From Candidatus Beckwithbacteria bacterium CG10_big_fil_rev_8_21_14_0_10_34_10 (GTDB lineage Bacteria; Patescibacteriota; Microgenomatia; UBA1400), in the NCBI GenBank assembly GCA_002773945.1, contig PEZT01000001.1, forward strand, positions 71,565-130,606: 59,042 nucleotides of DNA, given 5' to 3'. The notes under the pieces were generated by a model. That model ran no database searches. It was not told the origin of the DNA and was given only the letters and a program-made list of their open reading frames with translations. Position numbers and translations under genes: made by a program. Shown piece after piece: positions 14,516-23,510 of this stretch. Position 1 is the first letter of the stretch; each line of letters opens with the position of its first letter.

Positions 14516-16567
14516 ATGAATATATTAATTCCCCATAACTGGTTAAAAGAATATTTGGAAACTAATGCTAGTCCTAAAAAAATAGCGGATTGCTTATCTT
14601 TATGTGGGGCTTCTGTTGAAAAAGTGATTAAAAAAAATAGTAACTATGTCTATGATATTGAAATCACTACCAATAGGGTAGACATGATGAGTGTTTTGGG
14701 AATTGCCCGGGAACTAAGTGTTATTTTACCCCAATTTGGAATTAAAGCCCGGCTTAAAAAAGATCCTTATAAACTTTTAGATCAAAGGCCTTCACCTAAA
14801 TATGGTCTTAAAAGAATTCTTGATTTGACAATTCAAGACTCAAAAATTTGTCCTCGATTTACAGCAGTGGTGATTAAAAACCTTAAAATAAAGCCTTCGC
14901 CTAAATTAATTCAGGAAAGGTTAATCCTGGCTGGCTTGCGGCCAATTAATAACATTGTTGACTTAACAAATTACCTTATGAGGGAGCTAGGTCAGCCATT
15001 TCATGCTTTTGATTGGAATGAAATAAAAAAACAAAAAATGGTTTTAAGATTAAGTAAAAAAGGTGAGAAAATTACCACCCTAGATGGAAAAACTTTTGAC
15101 CTACCAGGTGATGACATTATTATTGAAGATGGTGATAAAAGAATTATTGATCTTTGCGGGATTATGGGAGGAAAGAATAGTCAGATAACTTCCAAAACTA
15201 AATCAATTCTTTTGTTTGTTCAAACATATGATCCTCGTTTAATTAGAAAGAGTAGTATGAACTTAAGCCAAAGAACTGAAGCCTCCGCTTTATTTGAAAA
15301 ATCACCTGATCCAGAAATGGTGTTACCGGCTTTATATAAAGGAATTGACTTACTTAAGAAAAATGCCCAAGGAGAAATAGGGAGCAAAATTATTGATGTT
15401 TATAATAAGCCGTATAAAGTAAAAAATGTTGATTTGAATCATCTTCTAATAGAACAATACCTTAGTTTTAAAATTAAACCCATTAAGGTTATTAAGATTT
15501 TGAAGTCTCTGGGTTTTGAGACTAAATATAAACAATCTAAAAATACCTATCTTGTTTCTATTCCTTCCTGGAGAGCCAAAGATATAAATCTTCAGGAAGA
15601 TCTGATTGAGGAAATTGCCCGGATTTACGGTTATCATAACTTACCCTCCAAGCTGCCTCGAGCTGTGGTTGGATATCAAAGCCCCAATAAAAGTGATTTA
15701 GAATGGGAAAAAAAGATTAAAACCTTACTTAAGGGCTGGGGTTTAACAGAAATTATGACTTATACAATGCAGTCTCGAAAGCAAATTATCAACTTCAACT
15801 TAGATCCTACTTTTCACTTGGAAATTAAAAATCCCTTAATTCAAGATTGGCAGTATTTGAGAAAGAATCTTCTTCCTTCTATTCTCTCAGTTATTAAAGA
15901 TAATTTGGGTAAAAGTGATAATCTTAAGCTGTTTGAAATTGGAGATGTTTTTATTCCTCAGAATAATAATTTACCCTTAGAAAAAAGAAAATTAGCAATT
16001 GTCTTTAGCAAGGATAGATTTTTTGAGCTTAAAGGTATTTTAGAATCAATGTTTAAAGAAATAGGAATTTTAAAGGTAGTCTTTAAAAAAGCTAAAAATA
16101 TTAATCCTTCAACATGGCAGAGCGCTAAAACAGCGACAATTTATGCTAAAAAGAATGGTCAAGAAATTAATCTGGGAAAAATTGGTCTTTTAAGTGAAGT
16201 AAAAACTAATTTTGAGATTAAAGATGAGCTTATCCTTGCTTATCTTAATTTTGATAATCTAACTAGGTTAGCCTCTAAAAAAAAGATATATCAACCAATC
16301 CCTAAATATCCTGCCTTAATAGAGGACTTAACCTTTACTTTAGATAGATCTGTTTACTACGGTTCTTTAGAAAAATTAATCTTGAATACTAATCCTTTAG
16401 TTAAAAAAGTAGAGTTTTTAAATAAATTTAAAAGAAATTTAAGTTTACGAATTTACTATCAGGATAGCAAAAAAAACTTAACTGACAAGGAAATTGAAAA
16501 AATCAGAAAACAGATTATTCTTAAGGTTCAGCGGAAGGGCTGGGGGAGACTTCTGGGGAAGGTGTAG
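14516..16567 (+). CDS. pheT: Phenylalanyl-tRNA synthetase beta subunit, short form
   Basis: 683 residues against about 795 in E. coli. After the first 45 residues the chain runs straight into Asp-Ile-Glu-Ile-Thr-Thr-Asn-Arg-Val-Asp, so the EMAP-like tRNA-binding domain that normally sits between is missing. The B3/B4 editing domain, B5 domain (Pro-Ser-Trp-Arg, Asp-Leu-Ile-Glu-Glu-Ile-Ala-Arg-Ile-Tyr-Gly-Tyr) and C-terminal FDX-ACB anticodon-binding domain are present. The last 47 nt overlap the end of the convergent PBP gene. Confidence 0.93.
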   Translation: MNILIPHNWLKEYLETNASPKKIADCLSLCGASVEKVIKKNSNYVYDIEITTNRVDMMSVLGIARELSVILPQFGIKARLKKDPYKLLDQRPSPKYGLKRILDLTIQDSKICPRFTAVVIKNLKIKPSPKLIQERLILAGLRPINNIVDLTNYLMRELGQPFHAFDWNEIKKQKMVLRLSKKGEKITTLDGKTFDLPGDDIIIEDGDKRIIDLCGIMGGKNSQITSKTKSILLFVQTYDPRLIRKSSMNLSQRTEASALFEKSPDPEMVLPALYKGIDLLKKNAQGEIGSKIIDVYNKPYKVKNVDLNHLLIEQYLSFKIKPIKVIKILKSLGFETKYKQSKNTYLVSIPSWRAKDINLQEDLIEEIARIYGYHNLPSKLPRAVVGYQSPNKSDLEWEKKIKTLLKGWGLTEIMTYTMQSRKQIINFNLDPTFHLEIKNPLIQDWQYLRKNLLPSILSVIKDNLGKSDNLKLFEIGDVFIPQNNNLPLEKRKLAIVFSKDRFFELKGILESMFKEIGILKVVFKKAKNINPSTWQSAKTATIYAKKNGQEINLGKIGLLSEVKTNFEIKDELILAYLNFDNLTRLASKKKIYQPIPKYPALIEDLTFTLDRSVYYGSLEKLILNTNPLVKKVEFLNKFKRNLSLRIYYQDSKKNLTDKEIEKIRKQIILKVQRKGWGRLLGKV

Positions 16568-19145
16568 GCGTAGGACTCGGGCTGGGACTAGCCTTGGGAT
16601 CCTGGTTAACTCCAATTTCAATTGTTTTTTCACCTTCATTTGCTTTTTCGTCTTTGGCTTTCACTTTTAATTTATGAATCCCGTCTGAAGCACTTAAGCT
16701 AGTATTAAATGGCTTTTCTGTCAAAGTTTTTTTAAGCTCGTCATCCAAATATATTTTAACTTCCTTAATCTTATAATTAGAAGTAATTTCCAAATCGACT
16801 TCAAAATTACTGCTAACCTTTGACTTATCACCTGGCTTTCTAATATTTATAATTACTTCATCTGTTACCTCACAATAATCCCGAGGAAATTTATATTTCT
16901 CATCGCTTTGCTGTTCAAGCCAAGCATCAATTCCTTCCTGCCAGCGATTTTTGTCAGTATTCAAAGGATCATCTTCTTTTAAAACAATAAATTCTTTTTC
17001 TTCATATTCACCCTTAGCTACCAGGGTGTCAGGGGCAAGTTTTCCCTGATCACTCCTACAGATTTTAAGTTTAGTATGAATTGGATCAGTTCCGGTTGGT
17101 TCTGTTCCTTTAATAAAAAATTCTTTCCGGCTGGCCCAGCCATCATGAGAAGAATAACCAGAAATAACGTCCACTTCCTTTGAAACTATCCCTGAAGGAA
17201 GACTAAACTCTTGGATTGGTTCCTTTTTTAAAACTTCTAAGATAATTCTTCTCCAGATAGGAGAGGCGCCGGAAATACCTGAGGCTACCTGTTTCATTTG
17301 ACTATTATCATTGTTACCCACCCAGATGGCAACAATTTTTCCTGGAGTCCAACCAATGGCCCAGTTATCCCGCATATCATCAGTGGTTCCGGTTTTAACT
17401 GCTACTGATCTACCAGAAATATTTAAAAGGCTATTAGCTCCAAAGGTTAGAATCCGAGCTTGGTTATCTGATAGAATATCACTTATTAAAAAAGCCTCTT
17501 CTTCGCTGATTACTTGTTTACCCTTAGTATCTTTATATTCTTCAAGGGTTTTTCCCTGGGTATCTTCTATTTTCAGAATTGCCACTGGACTGACTTTTCT
17601 ACCTTTATTAGCAAAGCTAGAATAAGAGGAAATCAAATCTAAAAGTCGAACTTCACCTCCACCCAAGGTGACAGTTAAGCCAAACCTGCCTATATTAGCA
17701 TCAGTCGGCTCTAAAGTAGTTAAACCGAGATCGAAAGCTGTTTGAAGCATGTTTTTTAGTCCCGTCATTGCCAATAGTTTTACTGAAGGGATATTAAGAG
17801 AGTTACCTAAAGCATATCTTAATTGAACTGGGCCATGGGTTTTGCCATCATAATTTTTGGGAATATAGTCAGCCCGACCAGCTCCGCCAGGAAAATGAGT
17901 AATAACATCAATTAAAAGGCTGGCTGGAGTATAACCCCTTTTTAAAGCCGCTAAATAAGTGATTGGTTTTATGGCTGATCCTGGCTGGCGTAGGGATAAA
18001 CAAACATTTACCTGGCCATCATAATCTTTATCAAAATAATTTTTACTCCCCACCATGGCTAAAATTTCACCAGTATTAGGATCCATTACCATAGCCGCCC
18101 CATTAGTAATGTTTAAAACTTCTACTTTCTCTATTTCTTCACTCACTATTTCTTGAGCCTCTTTCTGCAATTCCCAATCCAAAGTCGTATGAACTTTTAA
18201 ACCCCCTTGCTCAATGACGGCTTCACCATAACGCTCTTCTAAAAGACTTTTTATATACATAACAAAGTGGGGGGCTTTAAACTGTTCTTCGGTGGGATTA
18301 AACTTAATTTTTTCTAAATCTTCTAATGCCTGTTTTTCTTGGTCTTTAGTAATATAATCATCTTCTCTCATTCTTCTTAAAACATCTTTCGTCCGGCTCT
18401 CATAGGCTTTGGGGTTAGGCCCGAAAGGGGAGAAAAAAGATGGCCTTTGCGGCAAACCAGCTAAAATAGCAGACTCAATTAAGTTTAATTCCTGAACTTC
18501 TTTAGCAAAATATGTTTCTGAAGCTGTTCCCACTCCCCAGGCTGTTCCCCCATAAGGAGCTTCATTTAAATACATTTTCAAGATTTCATCCTTGGTATAT
18601 TTCTTCTCAATTTGAATGGCTAGAGCAAATTCCTTAATTTTCCGGCTGATAACCCTTTTAGGACTTAAAAGAACATTTTTAACCAGTTGCTGGGTTAAAG
18701 TCGACCCACCTTCAATCCGGCCCTTAAAAACAATATTAAAGCCTGCCCTTATCCAACCTCGAGGATCAAAACCTTTATGTTCATAAAAGTTTTTATCTTC
18801 AATAGCAACGGTCGCATCTTTTAAATACTGGGGAATTTTATCCCACTCAACCGGGGTTCTTTGCTGGTCGGCAAAAACATCATATAAAAGAATACCTTCC
18901 CTGTCATAAATTTTAGTGGAAAAGCCTTCCTTTCTAACAATTTTATCTGGCTGAGGTAAATCTTTAGAATACCAGGCAAAAAGAAGGGTTGAAAAAAGAA
19001 AAAGAACAATTAAACCAACAAAACTTCCTAAAGTAACATATTTAAGTAATTGAGTTTTTGTCAGGTTTTTAAAAGGATTTTTTTTTCTGAAACTCTTTAG
19101 GCGACATTTCCAGGCTGGTCGCCGATATCTTCTTCTTAAAACCAT
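16521..19145 (-). CDS. Penicillin-binding protein 1A, bifunctional peptidoglycan synthase
   Basis: 874 residues. A basic cytoplasmic N-terminus and a membrane segment (about 34-57) lead to a GT51 glycosyltransferase domain with Glu-Asp-Lys-Asn-Phe-Tyr-Glu-His (catalytic Glu near 114). The transpeptidase domain has Ser-Ala-Ile-Lys near residue 391 and Lys-Thr-Gly-Thr near 583. Then follow an Ig-like or big-domain segment (about 770-845) and a Ser/Pro-rich tail of about 24 residues. It polymerises and cross-links lipid II outside the membrane, the product amidated by MurT/GatD. Its coding end overlaps pheT by 47 nt tail to tail. No clear ribosome-binding site. Confidence 0.93.
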   Translation of the reverse strand: MVLRRRYRRPAWKCRLKSFRKKNPFKNLTKTQLLKYVTLGSFVGLIVLFLFSTLLFAWYSKDLPQPDKIVRKEGFSTKIYDREGILLYDVFADQQRTPVEWDKIPQYLKDATVAIEDKNFYEHKGFDPRGWIRAGFNIVFKGRIEGGSTLTQQLVKNVLLSPKRVISRKIKEFALAIQIEKKYTKDEILKMYLNEAPYGGTAWGVGTASETYFAKEVQELNLIESAILAGLPQRPSFFSPFGPNPKAYESRTKDVLRRMREDDYITKDQEKQALEDLEKIKFNPTEEQFKAPHFVMYIKSLLEERYGEAVIEQGGLKVHTTLDWELQKEAQEIVSEEIEKVEVLNITNGAAMVMDPNTGEILAMVGSKNYFDKDYDGQVNVCLSLRQPGSAIKPITYLAALKRGYTPASLLIDVITHFPGGAGRADYIPKNYDGKTHGPVQLRYALGNSLNIPSVKLLAMTGLKNMLQTAFDLGLTTLEPTDANIGRFGLTVTLGGGEVRLLDLISSYSSFANKGRKVSPVAILKIEDTQGKTLEEYKDTKGKQVISEEEAFLISDILSDNQARILTFGANSLLNISGRSVAVKTGTTDDMRDNWAIGWTPGKIVAIWVGNNDNSQMKQVASGISGASPIWRRIILEVLKKEPIQEFSLPSGIVSKEVDVISGYSSHDGWASRKEFFIKGTEPTGTDPIHTKLKICRSDQGKLAPDTLVAKGEYEEKEFIVLKEDDPLNTDKNRWQEGIDAWLEQQSDEKYKFPRDYCEVTDEVIINIRKPGDKSKVSSNFEVDLEITSNYKIKEVKIYLDDELKKTLTEKPFNTSLSASDGIHKLKVKAKDEKANEGEKTIEIGVNQDPKASPSPSPTPTPSPEVSPSPSAEP

Positions 19146-19204
19146 AAATAAATTTTAGCATTAAATTAGACAAAAGCAAACTTATGGCATAAAATTAAAT
19201 TAAG

Positions 19205-19333
19205 ATGAAAAAGAAATTTAAATTAACTAGAAAAAGGAAGATAAAGCTTGTTTGGACTGTAATAATAATTTTAGTGACTTTATCTTTAATTATTAGCTCC
19301 ATGCTGCCAGCCATATCTATGTTATTTTCTTAA
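19205..19333 (+). CDS. Small single-span membrane protein, 42 residues
   Basis: ATG 19205 to TAA 19331-19333. The N-terminus is strongly basic (about ten Lys or Arg in the first 14 residues), followed by one hydrophobic segment (about 16-40). A TAAAAT box lies 9 nt upstream. It resembles in shape the tiny membrane proteins found near cell-wall genes in Gram-positives (DUF4044-like), but no sequence match is claimed. It lies divergent from the PBP gene and 45 nt before recG. Confidence 0.5.
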   Translation: MKKKFKLTRKRKIKLVWTVIIILVTLSLIISSMLPAISMLFS

Positions 19334-19378
19334 AGCTAAACCCTTGTTAATATTTATCTTTTTAAAAAGGGTAAATAG

Positions 19379-21427
19379 ATGAAATACAAAAAATTAAACC
19401 TTAAAACTCCAGTTGAAGATCTATATATGGTGGGTGAGGCTTATGCTCAGAGATTAAAACGACTAGGAATTAATAATGTTTGGGATTTTTTATATCACTT
19501 TCCTTTTCGTTACAATGACTATTCATTAGTTAGTCCAATTGCATCTTTACAAAGAGGGGAAACAGTGACTCTTAAGGGAACCATTGTAACTTGCCAAAAT
19601 AGCTACACTAAGTCTGGTAAAAGAATCCAAAAAGCAGTTTTAAAAGATTCTTCAGGCCAAATTGAAGCTATCTGGTTTAACCAGCCTTTTATAGTTAACA
19701 TTCTTAGACCAGGCGTGGAAATATTTTTAGCTGGTAAAGTTGACTATTTTGGATCCCGTCTAACCTTTGTTTCTCCAGAATATGAATTATTAAAAGCTAA
19801 AGGTTCACCCTTGCATGCCGGCCGCTTAGTGCCAGTATATAGAGAAACAGCTAAGCTTAGTTCTAAGTGGCTTAGGTCTAGAATTTCTCCTTTAATAAAA
19901 CTTTCTATTCCTGACTTTTTACCTGAAGGGGTGAGAAAAAAGGAGAATTTAATTGATTTAAGCAGAGCTTTAAAACAAATCCATTTTCCCCAAAATAGGG
20001 AAGAAATATTATCTGCCAGAAAAAGGCTTTCATTTGATGAGCTTTTTTTAGTTCAATTAAATGTGGCCCAAAGAAAGAAAAAATGGCAACATAATCAACT
20101 AACCTATCCTTTAAAAGGATATTATAAGGAAATAAAGGGTTTTATTAGTGCTTTACCTTTTAAATTAACGACGGCTCAAAATAGAGTGGTTAAAGAAATT
20201 CTTAGTGATCTTAGGAAGGAAAAACCAATGAACCGCTTATTGGAGGGAGACGTAGGATCAGGTAAAACAGTGGTCGCTGCCATTGGAGTTTATCTTTGTT
20301 TTTTAAATGGCTGGCAGGCAATTCTAATGGCTCCCACGGAAATACTGGCTCAGCAACATCTTAAAACTTTAAAAAGTTTATTTAAAGACAAAGTCTTTAG
20401 GGGAAGAAAACTTAGAATAGGTTTTCAAAGCGGAAGAAAGAAGAAAATTCCTAGAGGTGATCAGTTTGACCTTTTAATTGGCACTCATGCCTTAATCTAC
20501 GAGTCTAAAGTTTTAAAAAAGCTTTCTTTAGCCATTATTGATGAACAACACCGCTTTGGAGTCGAACAAAGAACTAAATTAATTAAGAGGGGACTAACTC
20601 CTCATATTTTAACCATGACTGCCACCCCAATTCCTAGAACAATTGCTTTAACTTTATATGGTGATTTAAAGCTATCAGTAATTGATGAAATGCCGCCTCA
20701 GCGTAAAAAAGTTAAGACTTGGGTAGTGCCAGTAGAAAAAAGAATGGACGCGTATATTTGGATTGAAAAACTTCTTAAAAAAGAAAAGGCTCAAGCTTTT
20801 ATTGTTTGTCCTTTAATAGATGAGTCAGAAAGCGAAGTTCTAAAACTAGTTAAGTCAGTTAAGATCGAGTTTAAAAGACTATCAAAAGATGTTTTTCCAG
20901 ACTTAAAGTTAGGTTTACTCCATGGTCAATTAAAAGGGAATAAAAAAGACCAGATTATTAAAAAATTTAGTCAGGGAAAATTAGATATTTTGGTTTCCAC
21001 GCCGGTGGTTGAAGTCGGGATTGATATCCCCAGGGCAATTCTAATGGTAATTGAAGCTTCAGATCGATTTGGCTTAGCTCAACTTCATCAGTTAAGGGGC
21101 AGGGTGGGAAGGTCCAAAAAGCAGTCTTATTGTCTTCTTTTTGCCTCACAAAAGGATAAAGAAAGCTTAAAAAGACTTAATGCCATGCAAAAATATAATT
21201 CCGGATTTAAACTAGCGGAAATTGACCTTAAAATCAGAGGACCAGGGGAGGTTTATGGTTTAAAACAGCATGGTTTTGGCCAATTAAAAATTGCTTCTTT
21301 AATGGATATTGATACAATTAAAAAAGCTAAAGTTTGGGCCGAAAAACTTATTAATAGAATATCAAAGTATCCTACCTTGCAAAGAGAGTTAAAAAATTAT
21401 AAAATCAAATTTGTTGAATCTAATTAG
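19379..21427 (+). CDS. recG: ATP-dependent DNA helicase RecG
   Basis: 682 residues. The N-terminal wedge/OB domain (about 1-170) contains Phe-Leu-Tyr-His-Phe-Pro-Phe-Arg-Tyr. SF2 helicase motifs follow: Glu-Gly-Asp-Val-Gly-Ser-Gly-Lys-Thr (about residue 290), Asp-Glu-Gln-His-Arg-Phe-Gly (about 387), Thr-Ala-Thr-Pro-Ile-Pro-Arg-Thr and Gln-Leu-Arg-Gly-Arg-Val-Gly-Arg. RecG remodels stalled replication forks and Holliday junctions. Length and order are standard. Confidence 0.96.
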   Translation: MKYKKLNLKTPVEDLYMVGEAYAQRLKRLGINNVWDFLYHFPFRYNDYSLVSPIASLQRGETVTLKGTIVTCQNSYTKSGKRIQKAVLKDSSGQIEAIWFNQPFIVNILRPGVEIFLAGKVDYFGSRLTFVSPEYELLKAKGSPLHAGRLVPVYRETAKLSSKWLRSRISPLIKLSIPDFLPEGVRKKENLIDLSRALKQIHFPQNREEILSARKRLSFDELFLVQLNVAQRKKKWQHNQLTYPLKGYYKEIKGFISALPFKLTTAQNRVVKEILSDLRKEKPMNRLLEGDVGSGKTVVAAIGVYLCFLNGWQAILMAPTEILAQQHLKTLKSLFKDKVFRGRKLRIGFQSGRKKKIPRGDQFDLLIGTHALIYESKVLKKLSLAIIDEQHRFGVEQRTKLIKRGLTPHILTMTATPIPRTIALTLYGDLKLSVIDEMPPQRKKVKTWVVPVEKRMDAYIWIEKLLKKEKAQAFIVCPLIDESESEVLKLVKSVKIEFKRLSKDVFPDLKLGLLHGQLKGNKKDQIIKKFSQGKLDILVSTPVVEVGIDIPRAILMVIEASDRFGLAQLHQLRGRVGRSKKQSYCLLFASQKDKESLKRLNAMQKYNSGFKLAEIDLKIRGPGEVYGLKQHGFGQLKIASLMDIDTIKKAKVWAEKLINRISKYPTLQRELKNYKIKFVESN

Positions 21428-21438
21428 AAAGTTATAAT

Positions 21439-21591
21439 ATGGGCGCTTTACCTAAAAGAAGAATCTCTACCAGAAGAAAAGGAAAAAGAAGGGCTAATAT
21501 AAAAGTTAAGCTTAAACTTTTAAGTTCATGTTCCCGTTGCGGTAATAAAAAGGTTTATCGCCAGGTTTGTCCTTCCTGTGGTCAAGAATGA
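21439..21591 (+). CDS. rpmF: 50S ribosomal protein L32
   Basis: 50 residues: Pro-Lys-Arg-Arg-Ile-Ser near the start, an Arg/Lys-rich middle, and a zinc ribbon Cys-Ser-Arg-Cys then Cys-Pro-Ser-Cys. The ATG at 21439 directly follows a TATAAT-like sequence (21433-21438). The stop overlaps the nusB start (ATGA). Confidence 0.9.
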   Translation: MGALPKRRISTRRKGKRRANIKVKLKLLSSCSRCGNKKVYRQVCPSCGQE

Positions 21592-21959
21592 AAACTGCCA
21601 AAGATCCTAGACATAAAAAAAGAAAAGACATTATTAAAAAACTGTTCAGCTTCAGTTTTGATCAGCATATAACTTCAAGCGAGGATCCTTTAATTAAGCC
21701 TATTTTAAAAAGCCTTAAACAAATTGATCCCTTAATTGCAAAGTCAGCCCCTGAATGGCCGGTTAACAAGTTAAACAAGGTGGACTTAGCCGTTCTCCGA
21801 TTAGCTATTTTTGAGCTCCTGCAAAAAAAAACGCCAGAAAAAGTAATTATTGATGAAGCAATTGAACTAGCTAAAGAATTTGGGGCCGACAGTTCACCTA
21901 GATTTGTTAACGGTGTCTTAGGAACAGTTTTATTAAAAATTAAAGGAAAAAATGAGTAA
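21588..21959 (+). CDS. nusB: Transcription antitermination protein NusB
   Basis: 123 residues from ATG 21588, which overlaps the rpmF stop. The helical NusB fold is recognisable by Asp-Pro-Leu-Ile-Ala-Lys and especially Leu-Asn-Lys-Val-Asp-Leu-Ala-Val-Leu-Arg-Leu-Ala-Ile-Phe-Glu-Leu, followed by Val-Ile-Ile-Asp-Glu-Ala-Ile-Glu-Leu-Ala-Lys-Glu-Phe and Phe-Val-Asn-Gly-Val-Leu. NusB joins S10 on BoxA RNA to prevent early termination in rRNA operons. Confidence 0.9.
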   Translation: MKTAKDPRHKKRKDIIKKLFSFSFDQHITSSEDPLIKPILKSLKQIDPLIAKSAPEWPVNKLNKVDLAVLRLAIFELLQKKTPEKVIIDEAIELAKEFGADSSPRFVNGVLGTVLLKIKGKNE

Positions 21960-22200
21960 AGATAGTTTTAAAATTAAAGTTATTGATTTAATTGGAGAAA
22001 TATTAGAAATTGAAAAAGAAGAAATTGAAGAAGATGCAGATTTTTTTATTGACTTTAATCTATCTTCCTTAGAAATGACTGACTTAGTCCTAAGGTTAAA
22101 TCAAGCTTTAAAAATTAACCTACCCCAAGAAGAGGTGGAAAAAATAAAAACAGTTGGTGATTTACTGAATCTTATTGAAGTTCAATCAGATGAAATCTAA
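21952..22200 (+). CDS. acpP: Acyl carrier protein-like protein
   Basis: 82 residues, acidic and helical, with the carrier motif Phe-Asn-Leu-Ser-Ser-Leu-Glu-Met; the second Ser is the expected phosphopantetheine site. The usual Asp before this Ser (Asp-Ser-Leu) is replaced by Ser. It overlaps nusB by 8 nt and rnc by 11 nt. An ACP next to rnc is a common gene order, but no fatty acid synthase genes occur in this window; only one PlsC-like acyltransferase (46335) might use acyl groups. Confidence 0.8.
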   Translation: MSKDSFKIKVIDLIGEILEIEKEEIEEDADFFIDFNLSSLEMTDLVLRLNQALKINLPQEEVEKIKTVGDLLNLIEVQSDEI

Positions 22201-22882
22201 ATTCGTTAAACTAAATCTTAAAAAATTATTTAAAAATAAAGACATTTTGGAACTGGCTTTAACCCACCGGTCTTACCTTAATGAACATAAAGGAGAAAAG
22301 TTAGCCTCCAATGAGAGATTAGAGTTTTTGGGCGATGCGGTTCTGGAATTAATTGTTTCTTCATATTTGTACCAAAAGTACCCTCACTTACCTGAGGGTA
22401 AACTAACATCAATGAGAGCCAGACTAGTTCAAACTAAAACTCTGGGATTAGCCGCTCAGAAACTTAAATTAGGATCTGCTTTAAAACTATCCCGCGGGGA
22501 GAAGGAATCTGGCGGAGAAAACAATCCTTCAATTATGGCTAATACTTTTGAAGCTGTTATTGGCGGCATTTATCAAGATTCTGGTTTTGAAAAGGCTTGT
22601 AACTTTGTCCAAAAGAATCTTTTAGACCCCTCAGAAAACCTGTTCTCCAATAAAATTCCCTTAGACCATAAAAGTAGTTTTCAAGAACTAGTTCAGGCTA
22701 AGGGTTTAAAAACTCCCGAATACGTCTTGGTTTCTGAAAAAGGACCTGATCATAAAAAAGTATTTATGTCAGCTGTTTTAATCAACAACAAAAGGGTTGC
22801 CCTAGGACAAGGATACTCAAAACAGGAAGCTGAACAAGAAGCAGCCAGGCTTGCTTGCCAAAAATTTGGGAAAAAGACATAA
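22190..22882 (+). CDS. rnc: Ribonuclease III
   Basis: 230 residues from ATG 22190 (a TTG at 22175 is the alternative). The RNase III signature Glu-Arg-Leu-Glu-Phe-Leu-Gly-Asp-Ala-Val-Leu-Glu is at about residue 40, and the second acidic cluster lies in Asn-Thr-Phe-Glu-Ala-Val-Ile-Gly-Gly. The C-terminal double-stranded RNA-binding domain begins near Lys-Ser-Ser-Phe-Gln-Glu-Leu. It processes rRNA and structured mRNAs. Confidence 0.95.
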   Translation: MKSKFVKLNLKKLFKNKDILELALTHRSYLNEHKGEKLASNERLEFLGDAVLELIVSSYLYQKYPHLPEGKLTSMRARLVQTKTLGLAAQKLKLGSALKLSRGEKESGGENNPSIMANTFEAVIGGIYQDSGFEKACNFVQKNLLDPSENLFSNKIPLDHKSSFQELVQAKGLKTPEYVLVSEKGPDHKKVFMSAVLINNKRVALGQGYSKQEAEQEAARLACQKFGKKT

Positions 22883-22924
22883 TTTCTGGTAAAATACATT
22901 GTTTGTAAAGAAAGGAATAATTTT

Positions 22925-23179
22925 ATGTTAAAAGTTAAGTTAAGACGACAGGGTAAAAGACACCAGCCCTATTATCGGATTATTATTGCTGAAGCAAAAT
23001 CTAAAAGGGATGGTAAATATATTGAATCTTTAGGCACTTATTATCCTTTAGGAGAAAAAAAGGTTTTTGCTTTAAACCAGAAAAAGTATCAGTCCTGGAT
23101 AAAAAAAGGAGCCCAGCCAACCGAAACAGTAAAAAAGTTAGTTGAAAGATACTCAATAAAAAAAGACCCGATTATATAA
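22925..23179 (+). CDS. rpsP: 30S ribosomal protein S16
   Basis: 84 residues: Val-Lys-Leu-Arg-Arg-Gln-Gly-Lys-Arg-His-Gln-Pro-Tyr-Tyr-Arg-Ile then Ile-Glu-Ser-Leu-Gly-Thr-Tyr-Tyr-Pro, classic S16. AAAGGA lies 7-12 nt upstream of ATG 22925. A GGTAAAATAC promoter-like element (about 22887-22896) precedes it, so rpsP-khpA may be an own operon. Confidence 0.95.
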   Translation: MLKVKLRRQGKRHQPYYRIIIAEAKSKRDGKYIESLGTYYPLGEKKVFALNQKKYQSWIKKGAQPTETVKKLVERYSIKKDPII

Positions 23180-23206
23180 AGACTTAAAGAAAAGAGGTTA
23201 ATTTTA

Positions 23207-23458
23207 GTGAAAACCCTAATTACTTTTATTATTACTGCAATAATTGATAAGCCTAAAGAATTTAAATTAAAAGAAGAAACCACTGAGTCAGGTTTTAAAA
23301 ACTATCTTATTAGTGTTGCTGAAGAAGACATGGGAAAAGTAATTGGAAAAAGAGGCCAAATTATTAAAGCAATTAGGACCTTAGTTAGAACCAAAGCTAT
23401 TAAAGAAAATAAAAAAGTTATTCTTACCCTGGAAGAAAAAGATAATCCACCTGCTTAA
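23207..23458 (+). CDS. khpA: KH-domain RNA-binding protein KhpA
   Basis: 83 residues from a GTG start. The single KH domain has the Gly-Lys-Arg-Gly RNA-binding loop in Val-Ile-Gly-Lys-Arg-Gly-Gln-Ile-Ile-Lys-Ala-Ile-Arg-Thr. The position directly after rpsP is typical of khpA (YlqC). KhpA, with KhpB, binds small and messenger RNAs and affects cell division in Gram-positives; no khpB is in the window. Confidence 0.88.
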   Translation: MKTLITFIITAIIDKPKEFKLKEETTESGFKNYLISVAEEDMGKVIGKRGQIIKAIRTLVRTKAIKENKKVILTLEEKDNPPA

Positions 23459-23510
23459 TCACTTCTTTTTCCTATTTACTATATAAACTAAATCAGGTAA
23501 AATACTAAAA

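Noticed and set aside
17311..17625. Plus-strand open frame opposite the PBP gene
   Set aside because: It lies entirely inside a well-supported transpeptidase domain on the other strand.
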